DNA of 31,463 nt from the IMG/VR virus record IMGVR_UViG_3300001680_000205, positions 1-31,463 of that record; one strand, written 5' to 3'. Below, piece after piece: positions 6,525 through 14,869 of this stretch. The notes beneath the pieces were generated by a model that searched no databases, had not been told where the DNA came from, and worked only from the letters and a program-made list of their open reading frames with translations. The position numbers and the translations under genes are program-made. Origin of the DNA: a virus. The stretch's first letter is position 1. Each line of letters starts with the position of its first letter.

Positions 6525-8150
6525 TTGGAACTCACCCAGGAAACAGGTAGAGCAGCCTCTAGGTACGCTAAGCTAGAGGACAAGCGTTCTTATTATCTAA
6601 GACAGGCAGAACAATCTGCTAGTCTGACAATACCCTCCCTGTTCCCACCCTTCTCAGACTCAAGAGACAGGACATACCCCCAAGACCTCCCTGATCCTTG
6701 GCAAAACTTTGGAGCGTATGCGGTCGAGAGCCTTGCTTCCAAGTATCTTGTTACATCGTTCCCCCCACAAGCTACATTCTTCAGGTACGAAATTACCGAG
6801 AAAAGCATTCAGGAAGCTAGGGATGCTGGTCTAGATGATGCTGCTGTTGCGGACCTTCGACTAGAAATACAGCAAGCCCTCGCCGCCAGGGAGCGGGCTA
6901 TTGTAAAGGAGTTCGACACAGGTACCTACAGGGTCGGACTTGCTGAAGTATTTAGGCAACTGATCGTGTCTGGAAATTGCTTGGTGAATGTCCCCAGGGG
7001 TGGGGGCGGTCTGCGCATATTCCACCTTAATAGATATGTTATTAAGCGCGGGCCTATGGGTAAGCTTCTCGAGCTTGTTATAAAAGAAGATGCAGAGTGG
7101 GTCGCACTACCAGACAACATAAAGGAACTGTCGGATAACCCATCCGATCCAGACTCGCACCGTGATGAGAGGGTTTCAATCTTCACACACGTTGAGTACC
7201 GTGATGGCTTCTACCAAAGTTCCCAAGAGGCATTCGGAAAAATTATTCCTGGGTCTGAATCCAAATTCCCAGAAGATAAGTCACCGTGGTTGGCTCTCAG
7301 ATTCACTACAATAGAGGGTGAGGACTACGGGAGAGGGTTCGTTGAGCAGTACAGGGGTGCGCTAAATAGCCTAGAGGTTTTGCGAAGGGCTATCACGGAG
7401 AACGCTGCCGCTTGCGCACGAACCATTTTCATGGTCAGGCCGAATGGTGGTACAAAGGTTAGAAACTTACAGAATGCTCCAAACGGTGGGTACGTTAGTG
7501 GGGACGCCAATGACGTAAGCGTCCTCAGGATGGATAAACAGGGCGATATGATGATCGCCAAAGACACTGCGCAAGAGCTCATCAAAGAACTGAGCTTTGC
7601 GTTTCTCCTAAACTCCGCAGTGCGCAGGGACGCAGAGCGTGTTACGGCAGAGGAGATTAGAGAACTTGCAAAAGAGCTTGAAAGTACGCAGGGGGGTGTG
7701 TGGTCTGTTCTTAGTCAAGAACTACAACTCCCAATCGTAAAGCGTATTGAAGCAATTTTGGAGGCCAGGGGGGACATTAAGAGTCTTCCAAAGAACACAG
7801 TAGAGCCCATCATAGTTACGGGACTACAGGCTATCGGACGAACACAGGATCTTGTACGCATTAGAGAAATGCTCCAAGACCTAGCTGCCGTAGCACAACT
7901 AAAACCAGAGGTAATGCAGTTCATTGACGCTAGAGATTTGGTCACTAAGATTTTCATTGGGCACGGGATACCCGAAGACGGCCTCCTCAAATCCAAGGAG
8001 GAGGTTGAGGAAGAAATGCAGGCGATGCAACAGCAGGCACAGCAACAGGCTATGCAGCAAGCGATGACTGATGCAATTCCTGGCACTATCGAAAAGGGTG
8101 TTGGGGGTATGATGCAACAGGGGATGGGCAACGGTGCCCCCCCGCAATAA
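6525..8150 (+). CDS. Portal protein (T7 gp8-like head-tail connector)
   Basis: A 541-aa portal (T7 gp8 is 536 aa) that forms the dodecameric ring at one capsid vertex for DNA entry and exit. Collinear T7-like blocks: YYLRQAEQSASLTIPSLFP at 23-41, PWQNFGAYAVESLASK at 58-73, the GNCLVNVP strand near 148, DGESYGRS-like EGEDYGRGFVEQY, the FAFLLNSAVRRDAERVTAEEIR block near 360, and SQELQLPIVKR. The C-terminus is Gln/Met-rich (runs of Q from about 500) and ends with Gly/Pro, also as in T7. The start is TTG at 6525, since no ATG exists before the conserved N-terminal helix; AGGGGC at 6512-6517 precedes it. A stop-adjacent AAGGAG leads to the next gene. Confidence 0.96.
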   Translation: MELTQETGRAASRYAKLEDKRSYYLRQAEQSASLTIPSLFPPFSDSRDRTYPQDLPDPWQNFGAYAVESLASKYLVTSFPPQATFFRYEITEKSIQEARDAGLDDAAVADLRLEIQQALAARERAIVKEFDTGTYRVGLAEVFRQLIVSGNCLVNVPRGGGGLRIFHLNRYVIKRGPMGKLLELVIKEDAEWVALPDNIKELSDNPSDPDSHRDERVSIFTHVEYRDGFYQSSQEAFGKIIPGSESKFPEDKSPWLALRFTTIEGEDYGRGFVEQYRGALNSLEVLRRAITENAAACARTIFMVRPNGGTKVRNLQNAPNGGYVSGDANDVSVLRMDKQGDMMIAKDTAQELIKELSFAFLLNSAVRRDAERVTAEEIRELAKELESTQGGVWSVLSQELQLPIVKRIEAILEARGDIKSLPKNTVEPIIVTGLQAIGRTQDLVRIREMLQDLAAVAQLKPEVMQFIDARDLVTKIFIGHGIPEDGLLKSKEEVEEEMQAMQQQAQQQAMQQAMTDAIPGTIEKGVGGMMQQGMGNGAPPQ

Positions 8151-8163
8151 GGAGCCCAAGAGT

Positions 8164-8367
8164 ATGGCTGGGAGAAAGAAAAAGGAACAGGAGCCCAAAC
8201 CTAAGAAAACCCTACATCAGATTATTTCTGAAAAGCAGTACAGTAGGTCTTTGGGTAAAAAGAAATATAAAGTTCTTGAGTCCACCAAACCCCTATGGGG
8301 TATTGTGGAGTTTGATTTAAACAGTCCGGTCGAGGAAGAGGATACGGATGAACGGGAGGAGATTTAA
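8164..8367 (+). CDS. Small Lys-rich protein of unknown function
   Basis: A 67-aa protein between portal and scaffold. The first half is highly basic (MAGRKKKEQEPKPKKT), the C-terminus strongly acidic (EEEDTDEREE), giving a charge-polarised small protein. AAGGAG at 8149-8154, overlapping the portal stop, lies 9 bases before the ATG at 8164, so this start is preferred over a GTG at 8134 that would overlap the portal gene. No T7 counterpart exists at this position and no motif is recognised. It may assist head assembly, judging only from its place. Confidence 0.7.
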   Translation: MAGRKKKEQEPKPKKTLHQIISEKQYSRSLGKKKYKVLESTKPLWGIVEFDLNSPVEEEDTDEREEI

Positions 8368-8369
8368 GT

Positions 8370-9149
8370 ATGGGTGAATCAGTAGGTGAACTAGGACAGG
8401 CGCAACAATTAAGCCAGATTAGTATCACTCCTACAGAACCCGACGCAGACGGGAATGTCCCTGAAGTAGTCGAATCTGTAGAAGCAGGCCAGCGGCCTGA
8501 CTCTGATGGAGCTAGTACGTCAACAACGGCACCCCCAGGTGAATCACCCACACCTGAAGGCACCGACAACTCAGACCTAGAAGTAAGTCAAGATCAAGTA
8601 GAGAATTTGCTGGCTGTTGCTGGCTTGGATATGAACGAACTCTCTGGTGAGTACGAAGAGAATGGCGCTCTGTCCGACGCTAGTTACGATAAGCTAGTAA
8701 CCTCTGGCTTCCCTAAAGCTCTTGTAGATAGTTACATACAAGGGCAAGAAGCTCTTAGGGAAAACGCAACCCGGTTTATTGATGATACTGCCTATGGTAT
8801 TACTGGCAGCAAGGAGGGCTACCAAGCCCTTTCTCAATGGGGTGGTGCGAATTTATCAAAAGCAGAGATCGAGACTTACAACACAGCGGTAACTAGCCTC
8901 GACCCCGCAAAAGCCGAAGCGGCTATTAGAGGACTACATCATAAGATGCAGTCCGTTGAGGGGTTTGAGGGATCTACTACTCAAGTTGGGAGTAGGTCTG
9001 GAGTTGAATCAGATACATACTCAGATCGGACACAGATGATGGTTGATCTGGGTAACCCTCTGTATGACAAGAGCTCAGCATTCAGGCAAAAGACTGATGC
9101 TAAGATTTCTAGGTCGCGTCAGAGGCATGGCGGGGATCTTCCCGCGTGA
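8370..9149 (+). CDS. Capsid assembly scaffolding protein (T7 gp9-like)
   Basis: A 259-aa protein that guides capsid assembly from inside the procapsid and then leaves. The N-terminal third is acidic and disordered (many E, D, T, P, S). A central block matches T7 gp9: E-Y-E-E-N-G-A-L-S-D-A-S-Y-D-K-L at about 95-110, then FPKALVDSYIQGQEAL at 113-129. The C-terminus has the shared D-R-x-x-M-M-V-D-L-x-x-P-L-Y pattern followed by a basic, helical tail as in T7, where it contacts the capsid protein. GGGAGGAG at 8354-8361 is the ribosome site. Shorter than T7 gp9 (307 aa). Confidence 0.93.
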   Translation: MGESVGELGQAQQLSQISITPTEPDADGNVPEVVESVEAGQRPDSDGASTSTTAPPGESPTPEGTDNSDLEVSQDQVENLLAVAGLDMNELSGEYEENGALSDASYDKLVTSGFPKALVDSYIQGQEALRENATRFIDDTAYGITGSKEGYQALSQWGGANLSKAEIETYNTAVTSLDPAKAEAAIRGLHHKMQSVEGFEGSTTQVGSRSGVESDTYSDRTQMMVDLGNPLYDKSSAFRQKTDAKISRSRQRHGGDLPA

Positions 9150-9164
9150 GGTTTAATTTAATAT

Positions 9165-10211
9165 ATGAGTGATTATGCAGCACCTAGTAGGTTAGGTGTA
9201 GACAAAACTACGAACGCTAGCTTTGCCCAAGATAACGCCCTGTTCCTTGAGGTGTTTGGTGGTGAAGTTCTGAATGCGTTCAATACAGCGAACGTAACTA
9301 TGAGCCGCCACAAGGTACGAACCATTTCTGAGGGTAAGACCGCAAGGTTCCCCAGTACATGGAAGACTACTGCCTACACGCACGTTCCCGGCGAAATCCT
9401 TGTTCCAAAGTCAATCGAACATACGGAGATGACAATCTCCATTGATGATCTTCTCGTTGCGCCCGTCTTCATTGATCGGCTTGATGAGGCGAAAAATCAT
9501 TACGAGGTTCGACGGGAATACTCCAAGCAGGTAGGTGAAGTTCTCGGTAACACGATGGATGCTAATGTTCTTCGCAATATGGTTATTGCTGCGAACACAG
9601 CTACTCGACATACGAACGGCGATGGTGGCTCTGTTCTTGGTGCAAACCTTGCCAACGTGATTTCTGGTGATCTTGAGGTTCTCATTGATGCAATCTTTGC
9701 GTCCTTGAAGCGTCTTGACGAGAAGAATGTTCCTGGCGTTGGGCGGCAAGTCTTTGTCCGACCTTTGGAATGGTACGGTCTTCTTCGTGCTGGAGCGGCA
9801 CTTGGCGCAGCACTTTCAGGCAATGCCACTTCTCCCATCGGTTCAATCATGGATCGTGATGTGGGTGGTAACGGCAACCTTACTGAAGGTGTCATGCCGC
9901 GCATTGGTGGGGCGGAATTGATTAAGAGCAACAATATTCCGCAAGCCGATGAAACCCAGGCAGGTGTCGACGAACCCGGCGAGAACGTAAATTCTAAGTA
10001 CCGTGTAGATAGTACGGACATCATGGCACTCGTTAACACGGGTGACTGTGTTGGTACTGTCAAACTGCTTGATCTCGCGATGGAGCAGGAGTATGACATT
10101 ACTCGCCAGGGTCATCTGATTGTCGGCAAGTATGCCGTTGGTCATGGTGTCCTCAGATCAGAATGTGCTGTAGCCATTTCGGATGCTGCTAGTCTGACCC
10201 TTACTGCATAG
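9165..10211 (+). CDS. Major capsid protein (T7 gp10-like, HK97 fold)
   Basis: A 348-aa shell protein (T7 gp10A is 345 aa). Matches along the whole length: ALFLEVFGGEVLNAF at 24-38, SRHKVRTISEGKTARFP near 46, HTEMTISIDDLL at about 86, NHYEVRREYSKQ at about 110, the VGTVKLLDLAMEQ strand-helix near 298 and KYAVGHGVLR near 322. GAGG at 9148-9151 is 13 bases before the ATG, with an A+T-rich spacer, so the leader should be unstructured. No -1 frameshift extension like T7 10B is evident: no slippery run is present near the stop and the terminator follows closely. It is probably the most expressed gene of the window. Confidence 0.97.
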   Translation: MSDYAAPSRLGVDKTTNASFAQDNALFLEVFGGEVLNAFNTANVTMSRHKVRTISEGKTARFPSTWKTTAYTHVPGEILVPKSIEHTEMTISIDDLLVAPVFIDRLDEAKNHYEVRREYSKQVGEVLGNTMDANVLRNMVIAANTATRHTNGDGGSVLGANLANVISGDLEVLIDAIFASLKRLDEKNVPGVGRQVFVRPLEWYGLLRAGAALGAALSGNATSPIGSIMDRDVGGNGNLTEGVMPRIGGAELIKSNNIPQADETQAGVDEPGENVNSKYRVDSTDIMALVNTGDCVGTVKLLDLAMEQEYDITRQGHLIVGKYAVGHGVLRSECAVAISDAASLTLTA

Positions 10212-10230
10212 ATAGTAAGTAACTGAACAC

Positions 10231-10250
10231 CTCACCGCACTAACGGTGAG
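10231..10250 (+). other. Small hairpin downstream of the capsid gene
   Basis: A perfect 7-bp stem, 10231-10237 with 10244-10250, and a six-base loop. It lies between the capsid stop and the main terminator, 3 bases before the latter's stem. It may stabilise the 3' end of the capsid mRNA or be an RNase III-type cut site, as such sites flank late genes in T7; both roles are inference. Confidence 0.55.
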
Positions 10251-10253
10251 CAT

Positions 10254-10300
10254 AGGGGTACCAAGGGTTATTCCCCTTTCCCTTGGTACCCCTTTTTTTT
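10254..10300 (+). terminator. Strong intrinsic terminator after the capsid gene (T-phi position)
   Basis: A perfect 14-bp stem, 10254-10267 paired with 10280-10293, a 12-base loop and a run of eight T at 10293-10300. It includes a GGTACC on each arm. This is the position of T-phi in T7, right after gene 10, where it limits read-through into the tail genes so that capsid mRNA is the most abundant. The loop contains a CCCC that can pair with the GGGG of the left arm, so an alternative shorter hairpin is possible. Confidence 0.93.
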
Positions 10301-10323
10301 AATCTTTTTAAATAGGAGCGGCT

Positions 10324-10920
10324 GTGCCTGTTGAGACTCTAGTTAAGACGGACAGACTTGGTGCTGTCAACTCCATGTTACGTATGATTGGCGAATCATC
10401 AGTAGCAGACCTCGAAAGCCCCACGCGAAGTGATGTGGTAGCAGCAATAGAATTGCTTTACGAAGTTAGTAGAGAAATCCAATCTGAGGGTTGGTGGTTT
10501 AATAGGGAAACTATTAAGCTTACTCCCGACGTTGTTACTGGCGAAGTCCTTATTAATTCTGAGGTTTTATCAGTTGACAGGGTACTGTACTCCCCCGGTA
10601 AGGAGTACGTTGAGCGGGACGGTAAGCTGTACAATGTTAAAGACAATACTTATATATTTACAGATTCATATGTTGAGTTGATAGTTACTTATCAGTTTGA
10701 ATTTGAAAAACTACCAGAGGTTGTTCGTAAAGCTATCACCTCCAGGGCAACTAGATTCCTGTGCGAAGCCAGGGTGCTTGATATTAGCCTCGCCAAGATC
10801 CTCTCACAAGATGAGCTTATCAACAGAGCCAAGCTCGAGGACGCTGAATTGTCTAACGGTGACTACAATGTGTTCAAGGGGCCTGACTTGTACAAACTGG
10901 TGAGCCCTTGGCACCGTTAA
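10324..10920 (+). CDS. Tail tubular protein A / adaptor (T7 gp11-like)
   Basis: A 198-aa protein (T7 gp11, 196 aa) that forms the ring joining portal to nozzle. T7-like features: AVNSMLRMIGESSV at 14-27 (T7 AVNDILASIGEPPV), a helix with REIQSEGWWFNRE near 49-61 (T7 RQIQSRGWTFN), a beta core, then the EKLPEVVRKAITSRATR helix near 126-143 and an acidic helix with NGDYNVFKG near the end (T7 GGYNMLDG). The start is GTG at 10324 with TAGGAG at 10312-10317. It is the first gene after the terminator. Its end overlaps the start of the gp12-like gene by 13 bases. Confidence 0.93.
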   Translation: MPVETLVKTDRLGAVNSMLRMIGESSVADLESPTRSDVVAAIELLYEVSREIQSEGWWFNRETIKLTPDVVTGEVLINSEVLSVDRVLYSPGKEYVERDGKLYNVKDNTYIFTDSYVELIVTYQFEFEKLPEVVRKAITSRATRFLCEARVLDISLAKILSQDELINRAKLEDAELSNGDYNVFKGPDLYKLVSPWHR

Positions 10921-13900
10921 TCAATAAGGAAATTGATTCGTTTCTGGGTGGTGTTTCGCAACAGCCCCCCGAAACCCGCCTGGATTCTCAGGTAGAAGAG
11001 TCCCTGAACTCTCTCCTAGATACAACTTCAGGAGCCATGAAGCGTCCCCCGCTCTTGTACAAGGCTAATATAAATTCCACTACAATGCGCGAGACAAATA
11101 CCCACATCATTGATAGGGACGAGAACGAAAACTACATTGTAAATGTGGAGAAGGGGGTTGCTGGTGTTTCAAATACCACGCTCAAGGTGTTGGATGCTTC
11201 CACCGGGTCTGAAATTAATATTATTGATGTAAGGAAAAACGATAAGCGTCTTAATTTTCTGGTAGTTGATAGTTGGTTAAATGGGACAGGCGCAACAAGC
11301 GATGCTTTGATACAAGTATCTGGGCACCGTGATAACCAGAACCCCGAAACCAATGAGTTTGGTCTTCTGTCTGAGTCCCTGACCGTTGAAGATACTATTA
11401 CATTTTCAGGAACTGGAGAGGCGTTCCTAGACGGAAACACTTTTAATATTGGTACAGTAAACGATTTCTCCAGTACATTTACACTTGCGGGCACTACGGT
11501 GGGTAATCCTGGGCCTGGGGCCGGGGGTGCTTCGTTTGTTGGATCTATAGTTGAAATTGTTACCCAGTGGTACAATGTGAAGGGTTGGGGTGGGGGTGCG
11601 GGGTCTGATGTAACCATACAACTTAACGATACTGAGACACTAGATGAAACTATCGCACCAGGGTACCCCGGAACGAATACTATTGTTATAAATGGTACAG
11701 GTGAAGTCACTATAGACGGCATCACCTTTACCGTGGAAAATCTTGGTTCTGGGATACTACGGCTTCACGGCACCACGGCACACGCATTTGTGAGCTCTTT
11801 CTTTACGCCCCTTGTCGGAAACATAACCCATGTAAATGGTGTAGCTGTGGTAGCGGACCTCCCTTCCAATTACATTTCAGATGTAGGCACTCCAAACAAG
11901 TCTATTCGTATGCTTACAATCGCAGACTCAACTTTCGTTGTTAATCGACTAAAGACAGTTGCCATGGGCGGGAGCCCACCGGCAGTTCCAAAAGATCGTG
12001 TATGTATATCGTGTTCTGGGGGTGGTGCGCTTACCGCAAGCGGGCAAGTCTTCGCGGAGACAGCCGTATCGGGGTCTGACGCTGATGAACCGAAGGCTTT
12101 GGAAGGGGTTAGGTGGAGTAACCCCATCCCCCCAGCCATCGTCTCCGCCATCACGCCCGGCAATACATCGAATGATAAACAGTCTCTTCAACAAATACAT
12201 GTGACGCTTGTCGCGCTCGCCCACTATGAAGAGATATTCACAGGCAGCTCCCCCTATAATGGACAAACTCTTTTTCATCCCATTGAGCTATACTGGGAAG
12301 AGCTAACTTTAGCTCAGAATAATCTAAACGCTCCTCACTTCAGGGGTAATACTGGGTGGGATTGGTTCTCTCCTGGGCTTCCACCGAACTCGATACCAGG
12401 GACGATAGCTAGTGACGAGGCTCAGTCTAATTTTATTATCGGTGAATACACAAAGGGGGATAATGTCCACCCCGCTTCGGTTGGTGGTGGTATAACTCCC
12501 GTCACGGTCCCAGACCGCGAACGCATAGATTTCAACAAGGGTGCTGATAGCTTGGTGGTCGTACACAACTGGAACGGTCCATCAGACGTATCCAAACTCC
12601 CCGCTAAGTGTGTCGATGGTTTCGTAACAAAGATTGTTGGGGACGCGGAAGTAGAAGCAGATGAGTATTATCTTAAGTTCTCCGAAAAAGACAGCGCATG
12701 GATTGAATCTCTAGCGGAAGCAACTACAGACAACACACCTCTAGATAGTTCTTTTGATGTCTACACGATGCCCCATGTCCTTAAACGGAGAGTTGCTACT
12801 AACGATTTCCATGAAGACCATTTTCAAAACCTAGCAGAAGGGGTTATTTACTTCACGTTCGGCCCAGAGAACTGGGCTTCTAGAACAGTGGGGGATGAGG
12901 TCATGTCCCCAGAACCCTCGTTCGTTGGGCAGAACCTAAATGATGTTGTCTTGTACAAAGACAGGCTCACGCTTCTAAGCAGGGACTCGGCTGTATTCAG
13001 TGAGGTTCGGGAGCCTTTAAACTTCTGGCCCACCTCCATCATGGCTTTTGTAGACTCTGACCCCATTGATGTGCAGGCTGCTACAACCACAGACGGTGTA
13101 AGCAACTTCCATAGTGGTGTAGCTACTGAAGCTGGCTTGCTGTTGTTTACAGACTCAGGACAGTTCCTAGCCAGGTCTGGTTTCCAAGACCCATTCACCT
13201 CGAGAACTGTGCATATTGACCAGATTTCTCGGTACCAGTCTGAGAACATATCCAAGCCTGCGTTCATTGGTTCCAGGGTGTACTGGGTAACTGAACAGGG
13301 AGTTAACTCTAAAGTCTGGGAGTACATCGTAACGTCTGCTTCGGGTGGGGGAAGCTTTTCGGGCTCTGCGACAGAGATTACTGGGCACGTTCCTAGGTAC
13401 TTACCTAGAAACATCTACAAGATTACTGGGAATGACAACGAAAACATTGTGTGTTTCTTTTCCAGGGACGAGGCCGAGACAATATATGTGTACCAGTACC
13501 TATTTTCTGGCAATAACAGGCTCCAGTCTGCTTGGAGCAAGTGGACATTCGACCAAGATATTGTTAACGGGGGTTTCATAGATAGGAACCTACACCTGTT
13601 GATGGACAGAACCGATGTCTTCCACGGTCCATCAACAACCCTAGAGTACCTTCCTCCCAGGATGAGTGATCCAAACATCGATGATTCCCCGATAGCTGAT
13701 ATGCCTGTGTACTTGGATCATAGGTCTCAATACACAGTTACCGATGTCCTCCACCAAAACCCAAGTGGGCTGCACCAACTAGTAGCGGGCTCTCCCGCAT
13801 GGTTTGATGAAATTGTCTTGCCTTACCCGGTTCCCAGAGACCCGGATAACACGGCTCTTATACACCCAGACATGAGGATTCTCATGGGTGGAACCACTGA

Positions 13901-14396
13901 GTACTCTGGTAATGTTATAGTACCGCAACCGATCCTGGGTCTCCCCATAGTAGACAACGCAGTACCTAATTCAATGTTTGTTTTAGTTGTCGGTGATATA
14001 TTGCTTAATATGCCATTATTTATAGGGAAGAAGTACAATCAGGAACTAAGCTTGAGTAGGTTTGTTATCAAGACAACTGATAGAACCAGAACCGTTAAAC
14101 CGTACACAAGCGGTCGCACTCAAATACGGACGTTTACTATGCGCTTCTCACGGTCTGGACCGTTTACCGTTACCGTTAATAATGGTGGAACCATTTATTC
14201 GTACGACTACTTTGAGCCTTGGGTATTAGGACAGACCTTTGGCCCTGGCGTTAGCGATAATAATGAGTTTAAGGTAGATGTGGGTGGACGTAACACAGAG
14301 ACAAGCGTTAGTATTCTTAACGATTCTCCATTCCTAAGTAACTTCATTGGGGCACGATACGAAGCTAGCTGGAACACTAGAAGCAAGAGGATATAA
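10908..14396 (+). CDS. Tail tubular protein B / nozzle (T7 gp12-like) with large insertions
   Basis: A 1162-aa nozzle protein; T7 gp12 is 794 aa. T7-like blocks: FLGGVSQQP at 12-20, KRPP at 45-48, the IRMLTIADSTFVVNR strand at 333-347 (T7 LRMVTVADYTFIVNR), GFVTKIVGDA-x5-DEYYLKF at 571-591, PSFVGQNLNDVVLYKDRL at 670-687, NFWPTSI-x8-DPIDV at 705-722, ITGHVPRYLP at 824-833, and a C-terminal SRFVIKT near 1050. The extra length lies mainly at about 123-330, which contains two similar beta motifs (GTGEAFLDGNTFNIG and GTGEVTIDGITFTV), and at about 360-545. The start is TTG at 10908, inside the gp11-like gene; the protein then reads MAPLINKEI like the T7 start MALISQSI. The inserted parts may be surface-exposed domains on the nozzle. 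Confidence 0.95.
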   Translation: MAPLINKEIDSFLGGVSQQPPETRLDSQVEESLNSLLDTTSGAMKRPPLLYKANINSTTMRETNTHIIDRDENENYIVNVEKGVAGVSNTTLKVLDASTGSEINIIDVRKNDKRLNFLVVDSWLNGTGATSDALIQVSGHRDNQNPETNEFGLLSESLTVEDTITFSGTGEAFLDGNTFNIGTVNDFSSTFTLAGTTVGNPGPGAGGASFVGSIVEIVTQWYNVKGWGGGAGSDVTIQLNDTETLDETIAPGYPGTNTIVINGTGEVTIDGITFTVENLGSGILRLHGTTAHAFVSSFFTPLVGNITHVNGVAVVADLPSNYISDVGTPNKSIRMLTIADSTFVVNRLKTVAMGGSPPAVPKDRVCISCSGGGALTASGQVFAETAVSGSDADEPKALEGVRWSNPIPPAIVSAITPGNTSNDKQSLQQIHVTLVALAHYEEIFTGSSPYNGQTLFHPIELYWEELTLAQNNLNAPHFRGNTGWDWFSPGLPPNSIPGTIASDEAQSNFIIGEYTKGDNVHPASVGGGITPVTVPDRERIDFNKGADSLVVVHNWNGPSDVSKLPAKCVDGFVTKIVGDAEVEADEYYLKFSEKDSAWIESLAEATTDNTPLDSSFDVYTMPHVLKRRVATNDFHEDHFQNLAEGVIYFTFGPENWASRTVGDEVMSPEPSFVGQNLNDVVLYKDRLTLLSRDSAVFSEVREPLNFWPTSIMAFVDSDPIDVQAATTTDGVSNFHSGVATEAGLLLFTDSGQFLARSGFQDPFTSRTVHIDQISRYQSENISKPAFIGSRVYWVTEQGVNSKVWEYIVTSASGGGSFSGSATEITGHVPRYLPRNIYKITGNDNENIVCFFSRDEAETIYVYQYLFSGNNRLQSAWSKWTFDQDIVNGGFIDRNLHLLMDRTDVFHGPSTTLEYLPPRMSDPNIDDSPIADMPVYLDHRSQYTVTDVLHQNPSGLHQLVAGSPAWFDEIVLPYPVPRDPDNTALIHPDMRILMGGTTEYSGNVIVPQPILGLPIVDNAVPNSMFVLVVGDILLNMPLFIGKKYNQELSLSRFVIKTTDRTRTVKPYTSGRTQIRTFTMRFSRSGPFTVTVNNGGTIYSYDYFEPWVLGQTFGPGVSDNNEFKVDVGGRNTETSVSILNDSPFLSNFIGARYEASWNTRSKRI

Positions 14397-14410
14397 GGGA
14401 GTAGATTAAT

Positions 14411-14869
14411 ATGAGGGGGTACTTCAGGCCAACTGAAGAGTCCGATATAGCTATAATTGCCCCGAACCTTCGCGAAGCAGACATGGAAGAGCTTCGCATA
14501 GCGGGGACAGAAACAGCCACTTACTATCTTGCTAGTGGCTATGAGGAGTCTGAGGTATGCAATACCATAGTTCTTGATGGTGTTCCCTCTGCAATGTTTG
14601 GTATCGCCAGGACTGACTGGGGAGGTGTTCCTTGGCTTTTGTCTACAAGTGACTTTAAGTGCGTTAGGTTTAGCTTCCTAAAGCAGAGTAAGAAATGGCT
14701 AGATGATATAGCTCCGTCGTATGGTCTTTTAAAGAACATAGTGCATGACCAGAATACAGTAGCTATACGTTGGCTTAAATTTTTAGGTTTTGAACTTACA
14801 ACTAAAATCCCTATAGAAAAAGATAATAAACTTTATTATTTCTGGGAGTTTGAAAGGAGAGATGTTTAG
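14411..14869 (+). CDS. GNAT-like protein, T7 gp13 homologue
   Basis: A 152-aa protein in the position of T7 gene 13 (138 aa), whose product is needed for correct internal virion protein assembly. It starts with an RPTEESD segment like T7 RPTKSTD, then has a GVPSAMFGIARTDWGGVPWLLSTSDF stretch matching the T7 G-F-P-L-A-I-G...W-F-V-T-S-D region, and ends with the acceptor-side part of a GNAT fold (NTVAIRWLKFLGFELTT, like T7 NTSHIRFLKTIGAVF). The canonical acetyl-CoA P-loop (Q/R-x-x-G-x-G/A) is not evident, so acetyltransferase activity is unlikely. GGGAG at 14398-14402 is the ribosome site. The ejection genes follow directly. Confidence 0.88.
   Translation: MRGYFRPTEESDIAIIAPNLREADMEELRIAGTETATYYLASGYEESEVCNTIVLDGVPSAMFGIARTDWGGVPWLLSTSDFKCVRFSFLKQSKKWLDDIAPSYGLLKNIVHDQNTVAIRWLKFLGFELTTKIPIEKDNKLYYFWEFERRDV

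Noticed and set aside
9500-10099. 199-aa minus-strand frame opposite the capsid gene
   Set aside because: Shadow of the codon use of the major capsid gene; Ser/Arg/Pro-rich and without a fold signature.
10150-10230. Possible -1 frameshift at the capsid end giving a 10B-like longer form
   Set aside because: No slippery heptamer was found near the stop, and only about 20 bases separate the stop from the first hairpin of the terminator region.
11704-11722. T7-promoter-like string TCACTATAG inside the nozzle gene
   Set aside because: Only the central nine bases match; the upstream recognition part of the T7 promoter does not, the bases encode part of a conserved beta motif, and no similar string was seen in front of genes.
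11132-11725. 197-aa minus-strand frame opposite the nozzle gene
   Set aside because: Antisense shadow, Val/Ser/Pro-rich, no motif.
14411-14869. Active GNAT acetyltransferase
   Set aside because: The acceptor-side fold is recognisable but the acetyl-CoA P-loop signature is not, and the T7 gp13 position points to a virion assembly role.
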